Assembly (NCBI GenBank): GCA_014728215.1
Contig: WJLZ01000187.1
Coordinates: 1 to 51,496, forward strand
Length of the DNA stretch: 51,496 nucleotides
Reading direction: 5' to 3'
DNA from: Chitinivibrionales bacterium
GTDB lineage: Bacteria; Fibrobacterota; Chitinivibrionia; Chitinivibrionales; WJKA01
Made by a program: the position numbers and the translations under genes. Positions 18,501 through 26,055 of this stretch are shown here, piece by piece. Position 1 is the first letter of the stretch, and each line of letters opens with the position of its first letter. Below the pieces are notes generated by a model. It saw only the letters and a program-made list of their open reading frames with translations. It was not told the origin of the DNA and did no database searches.

Positions 18501-21500
18501 TCGCTCATTGAAGTAAGCATTCAGAGCCAGCTGAATTCCACCTGGTGGGACGGTTCCGCCTGGACCGCATCCGCCACTCCCATATGGCTTCCTGCAACCG
18601 GCGCCGGTTCCTGGTATTACCCCCTTGCCGCATCTAATCTCACCGACGGTGTTTTTTCGGTCTGGGCCCGGGGGATCGACCGGGTCGGTAACCTGCAGAG
18701 TTCTCTTGCCGCGGGAGACATTACCTATGACAATACCCCTCCCCTTAATCCGGAAATTCTGATTACCGATCAGAACGGCTATACCCGCGATACAGACCCT
18801 TATCTGCGGCTGACTGCAAGCGGCGCCGACAGCATGCGGATCGCTCTGTCACAGAATCCTCTTGCAGTGTGGAAACCCTGGAATTCGGCAGACAGCATTA
18901 CCATTTCTTCGGGCGGTGACGGGGCAAAAATTATCTACGCCCAGTTCAAGGACAGCGTGGGGAATGTGGGGGCCTGGGCGAGCGACACGACAACATTTGA
19001 TATTACCCCGCCTACAAGTCTGGTGATCACTCCTGCTCCCGCTTCAGTGATGAACCCTTCGGCATGGATCGATACGGTAAAAGGAACAGCTTCCGATCCG
19101 ACTGCAGGAATACAATCGGTGCGTATCAGCATACAAAGCAGGGTGAGTGGACGATTCTGGAATGGTAATGCGTGGGTTGACGGCGATTCGTTATGGCTTT
19201 CTGCAACCGGTACGGTGTCATGGCACTATCCAATAAATGATAATCAGTTCACCGATACCGCCTATACTGTGGCTTCACGGGCGGTCGACAGCGCAGGTAA
19301 TGTCCAGCAGATCCCTGCGAAAAATCATTTCCTCTTCTATCAGCCGCCGGTTGCAGGGTTCGATGCTCGGGGGAGCGCACTGAGGGCAACGGCGGTTCAA
19401 TTTACCGATACTTCAAAGGGCGCCATTACCGGATATCTGTGGGATTTCGGTGATGGTAATACGTCAACAGAGCAGAATCCGACTCATGTTTATCAGACGG
19501 CCGGGTCCTATCTTGTCGGGCTTATCGTTGATGGCCCCGGGGGAAAGGATACCGCTTTTCTGACCGATTCACTTCTTGTGTATGAAGAAGACCAGAATCC
19601 GATCAGGCTTGATGGACAGTATATCAATGATACGACCGTAGCATTATCATTTGAAGGCCATTCGGATATAAGTACATCTCTCTTCGAACCCCCCTCTGCC
19701 GATTCGATCCAGTTGTGGATCCGGCCAAATGCTCTTCCCACCGATCAGAATTTGGGAACTCAACTTACGAAATACAGTGTATCTAACCTGCAAAACAGGG
19801 GAGATCCTGCTTTCGATACGGTTACTGTCCCGCAACTCGCGTCCGGCGATACGGCATACGGATTTATGACATCAGTGGAATGGATACACGGTCATCCCTC
19901 AGGGTTCAGATCGATCAACGGTGATCTTGTTGTAATGGAAGACACAACCCGGCCGGTTAATGATCTGATTATGACCGGCACCTATCTGGGAGGGGACTCG
20001 ATCCGGCTGACTCTCGACAGCATATCGAGCATCGACACACAGTATGTTGCTCGAATCGGCATATGGTATGGTCTTTCCCAGACCGGAGATTTTTCAGATA
20101 CTTCATCCACCCGGTGGTATGATGTTTCGACCATTATAGCCGGAACCGTTGCCGATACCTGGTCGGTTACTCTTTCCGACCCGCTTTTTGCCGGTGAATC
20201 CAGAACCCTTTATGTACGGGCTGTTCTGGAAGGAAAGAATCTTCTGTACAGCGAGGATAGTGCAAAGGCCGACTTTACGGTTGGCAATCCCCGGCCCGAC
20301 AATCCGGTCGTGCTGCGGGCCACGGCGCTCAATTCGGAAACAATCCGGCTTTCGTGGAGTGAAATCTCCGGTGTCGACAGTATTAAAATATGGTACGGCA
20401 CGCAGGAGATCCCCGAAGACCCGCCCGGAGCCCTCACGCTGATGACTCTGGTTCCCGGTGCTACCGATACCGTTGATACCGCCGAAGGGCTCAATGCCAA
20501 TACCCGCTACCGGTTCGGCCTCCAGATACGTAAAAACGGCCTCTGGTCTCTTGTCACGCAGAATTCATCGGCAACCGATTCGACTCCTGCCGCTGATACG
20601 GGAAGTATTGTCAATTCCATCGATATCGTCGATGCCCGGTTCGATACTTCGGTCAACCAGATCATTATCACCTGGCGAGTCGATCATTACGACAATATCG
20701 ACCGGCGTTATGGGATACATCTGGATACCAGCTTCTGCAGCCTCGATACCCCGGCGGTCTGGCTCCCGGTCACTGATACATTCAATGTCGATTCGATTGA
20801 ATTTAACCATGATGAGCTTGTGTTCGATGCTCTTTACTGTATCTCGATGTGGCTCAAGCGGAGTGGCGGGGCGCCCTCCCTTCCCACCGATTCATCCAGA
20901 AAAACCCTGGAGACGCCGTCATATACATGGCAAAGCGTGACCTATTTCACCCGGGACACGGTCAAACTGTTCAACCGGAATGTCCGCCTGTGGAAAGACA
21001 GTACCTATACGATTCCGCCCACGACTGATATTATTTATAATTATTCACCCGACACTGCGCTTCTGAAGGGTCTCGATCCGGTGGGAGTGGGGATGTATTT
21101 CAAAAACCCGCAGCCGTCCCAGCCTTTCTATCTGGGATTTGCCTATGATTCGATACCATCGGGGTATACAGCCGGCGATATCCGCTTATACCGCTTTATC
21201 GGTACAGAATATGTGGTGGAACGGAATACGGTACTGGATACATCCCTCGATCTGATTTACATAAAAACCAACGCACTCTATTCCAACGACCTGAAAATCC
21301 CCCTTATTCCCATGATCGATACGGCCTCGCCCGAGATTACTTTTGAGAGTGAAACCACAACGGTTGTCGATATGGCGGTACAGAGCACGATATCGGATAC
21401 TTTTATTCTCGGCGACAACGTGGGGAATGCCCGGTGGCGGCTCTACTATGCAAAGGGCGGGGAATCGATCGACAAACCCGCTCCGGATAGTTCGGGAATC

Positions 21501-23069
21501 CTGAGTTCGACTTCCGATACGATCGTGAGTTTCATTGACAGCCGGGGGACCGAAGACAACGGCATGCGGATTCTGCTTGTTGTCGATGACGGTGTTCATG
21601 TGGATACGGTTAATCTTTCGCGGCAGACAGTCCGTCCCCTGTCCGATCCGCTCGCCACCGAGGCCATGGAATGGTATCCCGTGCATACCACCGCCACGCC
21701 GGAAAGTGCATCGGTAGCTTTCATGATGAGAAACACCGTGCAATCGGGAGCATCATGGTCCTACAACAGGAAGCGGGCCCGGATATTCAGGTGGTTCCCC
21801 TGCGAGGATAATCGATACGATAACGAGAAATGGATTGAATATTCGGATAAATACGATTCACTGGGTTATTTTGACTGCCTTCCGGGACGTCTGATCTGGA
21901 TAAAAACAAAGGAAAATGAATCGGTAGATTTCGGAAAAGCCGTAACGCTTTCGCTCAAAGACACCTTCAACCTCGAGCTTCCTCCCAACGAATGGACCGA
22001 TTGTGCGATACCATTCAAGTTTGACATGCGGATCAGTGATATCCTTGCGGCCACCGGTTCCCGGGCCGACAGCTGTGAATTCTACCGTTGGGAACAAGGC
22101 GGCGGCCCCGAGGGGGATATTTTCCTTTCCGAAGCTCTCTATGTTCCCGGGTTGATCGGATCGGATACCATGACCATTGTATCCGGTGATGCCGCGGGGC
22201 ATACGGTGTACAACCGTGCCGATACCATGGTAACCCTGAAATTCCCACCGGTTCCTCTGAGCATGTCGACCGTTCCGCAGAGCGAAACGACCTTCCTTGC
22301 CCGCCGAAAGAAGACCAGTGAATGGCGCATACGGCTTGTGCCTCGGGTGAAAGGAATGGGGAAAATTACCTCGGTGTATTGCGGTTATTCGCCGGGGGAG
22401 GGAATGGTCACCTATTACCGGAAACCGCCGTCACACGGCAACATATCGGTGAGTATCTATGATAAAGCCGGCGGTCGGCAATACGGACACAGTCTGGTCC
22501 ACCGACTGGAAGGGAACGGCGCTGTTTTCCCGCTCCTTTTCTCCAACGACTCCGAACACAAAAAGCAGATAACCGCTCACTACGAGATCCTGTCATCGAC
22601 GCCGGAGAATTATCGCATTAAACTATTCGATCCTGCAACAAAAACCTGGGTAGACGACAGTGCCGACTGCAAAACCATCGTTTCGGGCGGGGCGAAGGAG
22701 TACCGCTATCTGGTTGTTGGTGACAACACGTTTCTGCAGCAGTTCAAAACCGGTTTCAAAACATGGAACCTTGCCCTGGTCAATACCTTTCCCAATCCTT
22801 TCAGAAATACCATTACGATCCTCTATTCCTTGCCCTATTCGGGCATCCGGGAACTTCATTTCAGCATATTCGATATGCTCGGACGGACTGTCTGGGACCT
22901 GAAAATCCCCTCCCGGAGCATGCGCCCCGGTCTCAACCGTATCACCTGGAACGGCCTCAACCGCACCGGCGACAAAATCGCCTCAGGCACATACATGCTC
23001 CGCATGACCGCTGTCGACAACAAACAGGAAACGCGGTTGTTCAAGCGAAGGTTGACCTATGTGAAATAG
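15540..23069 (+). CDS. Giant modular surface/secreted protein with Ig-like repeats, PKD and sorting domain
   Basis: This is a 2509-aa protein starting at TTG (15540) with a nearby gaaagtggggg site and a signal peptide cut after SYA (about residue 28). Residues 30-245 form a beta-rich, lectin-like N-terminal module. Residues about 250-1268 are five tandem units of roughly 200 aa. Each unit opens with an I-x-D-x-N/S-G-Y/F-T-x-D motif; its second half begins TPPxSAI and contains WDGSAW-like strands, as in bacterial Ig-like adhesin repeats. A PKD domain follows (about 1270-1350; YLWDFGDGNTSTEQNPTHVY), then fibronectin-III-like modules (about 1350-1800) and further beta domains. The last 100 residues (NPFRNTITILYSL, SGTYMLRM) are a FlgD/T9SS-type C-terminal domain. 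No catalytic domain was recognised. It is probably an outer-surface or exported adhesin. Confidence 0.85.
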   Translation: MKTIASAIKIYRVIVLVLLVVGIQTSYAFMTVDATSNAGVLYEDVKFGWNHTIGNGVNRLLVFSISGAQWDNNNTNAARIDSIKFNNKKAIYAASSYYGTNSLCSQIWYMLEDSLPAAGTYRCSVFFKGEFDPGSAGAISFFGAAQQAPEAEDSTTLTSGTNILTDVTTITDGAWLVDALFVNGGDDPAPTESGQQEMWDITNWGIYHSAASRRQIGTAGNAGMGWTSAPASQNGWAHVVCAFAPDNSPGGTITIQDNNGYTNDNTPLITVVHANANQMAITLDTNSYSFIPVASTYNGITFTSEGKNIVWTKFTDGSNPSAWVKDSTIYDITPPTSAIITSGSFIPDTWHPHDSVKGTMSDGSGEVAGGDSVKITIKAPGTGNRYWDGSAWLSTETWLKATLASGVWSYEIDTASLNEGGSGTYTISSLAYDKAGNVQSSSGTGSFSYDAPGPENPSISVEDGNGYSNTTTISCHLSADQATGVKVLEGSNSQNPPAGGSYVAFSDPQLQNVTVGSTGGWKYLWSRFRDSQGYESYWVVDSTFYDGTPPNSDISTTGGFNASSWGDSIKGSATDAAPQSGIASVKISIFNQSTSQNWNGSGWQFAEGDTIWLSVTGTTSWEYELLDAGLVDGTCLIQSRAEDNAGNLQIVLDTTYITYDNTPPSGSVTISDNNGYTNDADPPLTITSSNADNMRLAFGADTTTWKVYATPDSIPVAAGGDGPVSVYAQFKDAVGNVSGWVSDNTIYDGADPQSAITTTSTYNSGAWPGAVSGTAADSTSGVEQVLVQVERVSPPGYWTGSGWGSAGFLSATLTFGAANSWNWSLNIPVGSLSNGQYNITCKAVDSSGNEQATATAASFAYDSSGPAGAQIAIIDSSGFTADPTPPLSLYATDVVEMRIGLAASDTISWKNYSTTDSIDISGVGSGNGARIYVQYRDANDNRSIWISDSTTYDITPPSAIITTAGTFNSTSWSGRIQGSSSDNAAGVSLIEVSIQSQLNSTWWDGSAWTASATPIWLPATGAGSWYYPLAASNLTDGVFSVWARGIDRVGNLQSSLAAGDITYDNTPPLNPEILITDQNGYTRDTDPYLRLTASGADSMRIALSQNPLAVWKPWNSADSITISSGGDGAKIIYAQFKDSVGNVGAWASDTTTFDITPPTSLVITPAPASVMNPSAWIDTVKGTASDPTAGIQSVRISIQSRVSGRFWNGNAWVDGDSLWLSATGTVSWHYPINDNQFTDTAYTVASRAVDSAGNVQQIPAKNHFLFYQPPVAGFDARGSALRATAVQFTDTSKGAITGYLWDFGDGNTSTEQNPTHVYQTAGSYLVGLIVDGPGGKDTAFLTDSLLVYEEDQNPIRLDGQYINDTTVALSFEGHSDISTSLFEPPSADSIQLWIRPNALPTDQNLGTQLTKYSVSNLQNRGDPAFDTVTVPQLASGDTAYGFMTSVEWIHGHPSGFRSINGDLVVMEDTTRPVNDLIMTGTYLGGDSIRLTLDSISSIDTQYVARIGIWYGLSQTGDFSDTSSTRWYDVSTIIAGTVADTWSVTLSDPLFAGESRTLYVRAVLEGKNLLYSEDSAKADFTVGNPRPDNPVVLRATALNSETIRLSWSEISGVDSIKIWYGTQEIPEDPPGALTLMTLVPGATDTVDTAEGLNANTRYRFGLQIRKNGLWSLVTQNSSATDSTPAADTGSIVNSIDIVDARFDTSVNQIIITWRVDHYDNIDRRYGIHLDTSFCSLDTPAVWLPVTDTFNVDSIEFNHDELVFDALYCISMWLKRSGGAPSLPTDSSRKTLETPSYTWQSVTYFTRDTVKLFNRNVRLWKDSTYTIPPTTDIIYNYSPDTALLKGLDPVGVGMYFKNPQPSQPFYLGFAYDSIPSGYTAGDIRLYRFIGTEYVVERNTVLDTSLDLIYIKTNALYSNDLKIPLIPMIDTASPEITFESETTTVVDMAVQSTISDTFILGDNVGNARWRLYYAKGGESIDKPAPDSSGILSSTSDTIVSFIDSRGTEDNGMRILLVVDDGVHVDTVNLSRQTVRPLSDPLATEAMEWYPVHTTATPESASVAFMMRNTVQSGASWSYNRKRARIFRWFPCEDNRYDNEKWIEYSDKYDSLGYFDCLPGRLIWIKTKENESVDFGKAVTLSLKDTFNLELPPNEWTDCAIPFKFDMRISDILAATGSRADSCEFYRWEQGGGPEGDIFLSEALYVPGLIGSDTMTIVSGDAAGHTVYNRADTMVTLKFPPVPLSMSTVPQSETTFLARRKKTSEWRIRLVPRVKGMGKITSVYCGYSPGEGMVTYYRKPPSHGNISVSIYDKAGGRQYGHSLVHRLEGNGAVFPLLFSNDSEHKKQITAHYEILSSTPENYRIKLFDPATKTWVDDSADCKTIVSGGAKEYRYLVVGDNTFLQQFKTGFKTWNLALVNTFPNPFRNTITILYSLPYSGIRELHFSIFDMLGRTVWDLKIPSRSMRPGLNRITWNGLNRTGDKIASGTYMLRMTAVDNKQETRLFKRRLTYVK

Positions 23070-23085
23070 GGCGAGGGGCAGGGAC

Positions 23086-23172
23086 GAGGTCACGAGCGCA
23101 CGAGTGGAGTAAAAAACCGTCCTCTTACGCTCGTGACTTCTTACGCTCGTGACTTCGTGCGCTCGTGACCTC
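23086..23172 (+). repeat. Intergenic 16-bp repeat array with 17-bp inverted arms
   Basis: TTACGCTCGTGACTTC occurs perfectly twice in tandem (23125-23140, 23141-23156), followed by a variant GTGCGCTCGTGACCTC (23157-23172). The left side (23086-23102) is a perfect 17-bp reverse complement of 23156-23172. A similar array lies before the Y-polymerase gene (25945-26055), and a short piece lies before the radical SAM gene (23869-23880). These are family repeats of unknown function and could fold as long stem-loops in mRNA. Confidence 0.7.
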
Positions 23173-23181
23173 AAATTCCAC

Positions 23182-23210
23182 TTGCATACTGTTCAAATGT
23201 ACAGTATATT
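23182..23210 (+). promoter_or_regulatory. LexA (SOS) box overlapping the lexA promoter
   Basis: TACTGT at 23187-23192 and ACAGTA at 23201-23206 flank 8 bp, giving the palindrome CTGT-N8-ACAG used by gammaproteobacterial LexA. It overlaps a promoter TTGCAT (23182-23187) - 17 bp - TATATT (23205-23210) and lies 42 bp before the lexA ATG, so LexA would block its own transcription. No second copy was seen before the following four genes, implying one SOS transcript. Confidence 0.8.
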
Positions 23211-23248
23211 ATAGGAGTGAGCATTCTTTCATTTCACAAGGGAGTTTT

Positions 23249-23866
23249 ATGCGAGATCTTACCCCCGAACAGCATCGTGTTCTTTCGTTTGTGATCCACA
23301 GCCAGAAGAATCGTGGTGCGCCGCCCACCGTTCGTGAGATTGCCGAGAAACTTGGGTATAAGAGTATCAACAGTGCCCGCCAGCACCTTCGGTTGATCGA
23401 GAAAAAGGGGTATATCCGGAGCATTCCCGGCAAAGCCCGGGGGATCGAGATTGTGGTGGGATTCGAGATGGAGAAAGACGATTCCGGGCTCCGGGTACCC
23501 ATGGTCGGGCGGGTTGCGGCCGGCAAACCGATTACCGCGGTGGAGAATCTCGACGGTTATGTTACGCTCGACCGGACAATTTTCCGTGGTGAAGGGCTTT
23601 TTACCCTCCGTATCAGCGGGGACAGCATGAAAGATATCGGTATTATGGATGGTGATATCGTGATAGTCCGTCAGCAGTCTATGGTGGAAAACAACGAAGT
23701 CGCGGTGGTGATTATCGATGGCGATGCCACGCTCAAGCGCTTTATCCGCCACAACGACCACATAATTCTCCGCGCCGAAAACCCGGCCTATGGGGATATG
23801 ATCGTTTTTGATGATAAGGATGTGTGGGTCGTGGGGAAATTGGTGGGGGTTATGAGGAGATGTTGA
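23249..23866 (+). CDS. lexA: LexA repressor
   Basis: This 205-aa SOS repressor starts at the ATG preceded by aagggag; an upstream in-frame start would lie within the operator. The N-terminal winged HTH is at 1-70, with recognition helix SINSARQHLRLIEKKG. The C-terminal S24 autoprotease has the cleavage site Ala91-Gly92 (RVAAGKP), nucleophile Ser126 (SGDSM) and general base Lys163 (TLKRF). All residues needed for RecA-stimulated self-cleavage are present. It heads a putative five-gene cassette (lexA, radical SAM, DUF72, Y-polymerase-like, DnaE2-like) on the same strand. A CTGT-N8-ACAG operator upstream indicates autoregulation. Confidence 0.95.
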   Translation: MRDLTPEQHRVLSFVIHSQKNRGAPPTVREIAEKLGYKSINSARQHLRLIEKKGYIRSIPGKARGIEIVVGFEMEKDDSGLRVPMVGRVAAGKPITAVENLDGYVTLDRTIFRGEGLFTLRISGDSMKDIGIMDGDIVIVRQQSMVENNEVAVVIIDGDATLKRFIRHNDHIILRAENPAYGDMIVFDDKDVWVVGKLVGVMRRC

Positions 23867-23881
23867 GCGTACGCTCGTAAA

Positions 23882-25021
23882 ATGAACATACACAAACAAC
23901 CAACCACTCTCCAAAAACTCCACCTCCTCTCGCAGGATTCTCAATATGATTTATCCTGTGCTTGTGGAAGCAACGACAAGGAGCGCCGTCACCGGTCGGG
24001 GGATGATCGGTGGGTGTATCCGGCGGCATTGCCGGGGAGCGGGGAGAAGCGATTTCTTTTCAAGACCCTGATCTCCAATGTGTGCAGTAACGACTGCAAG
24101 TACTGCCCGATCAGGAGTGAGCGTGATGTTCCCCGGTGCAGTTTACGTCCCGAGGAGGTGGCGTCAGTGTTTATGGACTACTATACCCGGAAAAAAGTGA
24201 TGGGTATTTTTCTCAGCAGCGGCGTGATCGGCACGCCGGACAGCACCATGGACCGGATCACGGCGATAGCGAGGATTTTACGGAAAAAGCACAAATTCAA
24301 AGGGTATATGCACCTGAAAATCATTCCCGGCGCATCGGATGGCGCCATCGAAGAGGCGGTTTCGCTGGCCGGTATGGTTTCGATCAATATCGAAACGCCC
24401 GGTGAAAATCATTTCAGGCTTTTGAGCGGCCGAAAAGACTATTTCAATGATGTAATTCGCCCGTTGAAATATATCAGTAAACTAACGGGTAAAGGAATGA
24501 AATACAGCCGGGTGAAACAGACTACCCAGTTTGTTGTGGGTGCGGCCGATGAAACCGACAGGGATATTGTCCGGTATGCTGGCGGGTTGTACAACAAACT
24601 GAAACTCAACCGTATCTACTTCAGCGCCTATCAGCGGGGTGCCGGCACCGCCGACCTTCCGGGAGAGCATTCACTGCAGAGCAATGCAGACCTCCTGACC
24701 CGGGAGCACCGCCTGTACCAGACCGATTTCCTCATGCGGAAATACCGTTTTGCTCCCGAGGATATCCCGCTGGACAGACAAGGGTATCTGGCCCTCGACA
24801 TAGATCCCAAAGAACATTGGGCCCGGTGCCATCCGGAATTTTTCCCGATCAATCTCAACCGGGCAAACAAGTACGATCTGCTCCGGGTACCGGGGATAGG
24901 CCATATAACAGTAAACACCATTCTTTCTATGAGAAAGGAGGGGAGAAGAATCAGGAGATTGGAAGATATCGGAAGAGTCGGAAAACGGCTTGAAAAAGCG
25001 AGAGGGTATCTGTGTGTGTGA
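23882..25021 (+). CDS. Radical SAM protein of the DNA modification/repair type
   Basis: This is a 379-aa protein. The radical SAM cluster motif is CSNDCKYC (Cys-x3-Cys-x2-Cys, near residues 68-75). A TIM-barrel-like middle follows (FLSSGVIG, MHLKIIPGASD, VSINIETPGENHF). At the C-terminus there is a helix-hairpin-helix (INLNRANKYDLLRVPGIGHITVNTIL), the usual non-specific DNA-binding element. This architecture matches the family annotated as putative DNA modification/repair radical SAM protein (TIGR03916), normally linked to a uracil-DNA-glycosylase-like partner that is not seen here. It starts 15 bp after lexA, so it is SOS co-regulated. The reaction is unknown. Confidence 0.85.
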   Translation: MNIHKQPTTLQKLHLLSQDSQYDLSCACGSNDKERRHRSGDDRWVYPAALPGSGEKRFLFKTLISNVCSNDCKYCPIRSERDVPRCSLRPEEVASVFMDYYTRKKVMGIFLSSGVIGTPDSTMDRITAIARILRKKHKFKGYMHLKIIPGASDGAIEEAVSLAGMVSINIETPGENHFRLLSGRKDYFNDVIRPLKYISKLTGKGMKYSRVKQTTQFVVGAADETDRDIVRYAGGLYNKLKLNRIYFSAYQRGAGTADLPGEHSLQSNADLLTREHRLYQTDFLMRKYRFAPEDIPLDRQGYLALDIDPKEHWARCHPEFFPINLNRANKYDLLRVPGIGHITVNTILSMRKEGRRIRRLEDIGRVGKRLEKARGYLCV

Positions 25022-25124
25022 AGGGCGGAGCCCGGGGGGCTGGGCTATCAGGAAAAGCATTTTCCAAGCTGGGTTTTAGCATGGTCCCGACCGGGGGAGG
25101 GAATAGACCCCCAGGCCCTAAGCA

Positions 25125-25146
25125 TCACAAATAATTCGATTTGTGA
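25125..25146 (+). promoter_or_regulatory. 8-bp inverted repeat between radical SAM and DUF72 genes
   Basis: TCACAAAT (25125-25132) and ATTTGTGA (25139-25146) are perfect arms around AATTCG, 24 bp upstream of the DUF72 start. It may be an operator or an mRNA hairpin. It does not match the LexA box of this locus. A C/G-rich inverted pair (CCGGGGG / CCCCC) lies just upstream. Confidence 0.35.
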
Positions 25147-25170
25147 CAACGATACTCATTCTTACTAAGC

Positions 25171-25947
25171 ATGAAACAACAAATACTCATAGGAACAAGC
25201 GGTTACTCCTACAAGGAGTGGGTTGGCCCGGTGTATCCGCCGGGGACCGCGCCGAAGGATTTTCTGGAGCTGTACAGCGGAATGTTTCCGCTGGCCGAGC
25301 TCAATTTTTCCTATTACCGTCAACCGGACCAGCGGACCATGGGGCGAATGGCCCATATGACGGGTGATGATTTCACTTTTGTGGTGAAAGGGCATAAGAG
25401 TCTGACCCATGAGATCAAGAATTTCAGGGAAGACGCCGCCGTGTTCAAGCATGGGATTGGGCCCCTGACCGAAGCGGGGAAACTTGGTGCGGTATTACTT
25501 CAGTTCCCCTACAGTTTCCATTATGTTCCCCGGTCGCGGAAATATCTCGATGCACTCTGTGCCGAATTCGAGCATATTCCCCTTGCCGTGGAGTTTCGCA
25601 ACAGTGAATGGCAGAACGATTCGGTCTATAACGGGCTCAAAAAACGGAATGTCGCGCTGGTGAGTGTTGATGAACCCGATTTACCCAAACTGCTCAAGCC
25701 GACCGAGATCACCACCGCAGATTTTGCCTATGTCCGTTTTCATGGAAGAAACCAACAGAACTGGTGGACCGGCGACAATGTCTCCCGGTACGACTACCTG
25801 TACAGCGATGATGAACTCATGGAGTGGGTCCCCAGGATCCAGACCATGGCTGCAACGGCCCACAGGGTAATGGTGGCATTTAACAACCACTCCAAAGGCC
25901 AGGCAGCTCAGAACGCGAAGCGGTTGAAGGAGATGCTTGAGGGGTGA
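25171..25947 (+). CDS. DUF72 (YecE-like) TIM-barrel protein
   Basis: This 258-aa protein shows the DUF72 hallmarks: IGTSGYSYKEWVG near the N-terminus, ELNFSYYR, FVVKGHKSLTH, LGAVLLQFPYSF, VEFRNSEW, YVRFHGRN and a C-terminal FNNHSKGQAAQNAKRL. The family folds as a TIM barrel with conserved acidic/His residues suggestive of an enzyme, but its reaction is not established. It sits inside the SOS cassette, 149 bp after the radical SAM gene and about 100 bp before the Y-polymerase gene. The position suggests a DNA-damage role (inference). No clear ribosome site was found. Confidence 0.9.
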   Translation: MKQQILIGTSGYSYKEWVGPVYPPGTAPKDFLELYSGMFPLAELNFSYYRQPDQRTMGRMAHMTGDDFTFVVKGHKSLTHEIKNFREDAAVFKHGIGPLTEAGKLGAVLLQFPYSFHYVPRSRKYLDALCAEFEHIPLAVEFRNSEWQNDSVYNGLKKRNVALVSVDEPDLPKLLKPTEITTADFAYVRFHGRNQQNWWTGDNVSRYDYLYSDDELMEWVPRIQTMAATAHRVMVAFNNHSKGQAAQNAKRLKEMLEG

Positions 25948-26055
25948 GTGTACGAGCGTACGGGTTCACGAGCGCACGAACGCACGTGGGAAGCAAAAAT
26001 CGTCCTCTTACGCTCGTCACTTCGTGAACTCGTAACTTCGTATACTCATGCGCAA
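25945..26055 (+). repeat. Second intercistronic 16-bp repeat array
   Basis: Direct units TTACGCTCGTCACTTC (26008-26023) and GTGAACTCGTAACTTC (26024-26039) are followed by a degenerate unit reaching the start codon of the polymerase gene. Inverted-orientation units (ACGAGCGTACGGGTTC, ACGAGCGCACGAACGC) lie at 25954-25985. The core between the arms, with cgtcctc, is the same as in the array at 23086-23172. The array leaves no room for a normal ribosome site before 26048. Confidence 0.65.

Noticed and set aside
23086-23172. Repeat array as a possible CRISPR
   Set aside because: Units are directly adjacent 16-mers without unique spacers, and no cas genes are present.
25125-25146. Inverted repeat as a second LexA box
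   Set aside because: TCACAAAT/ATTTGTGA does not match CTGT-N8-ACAG.
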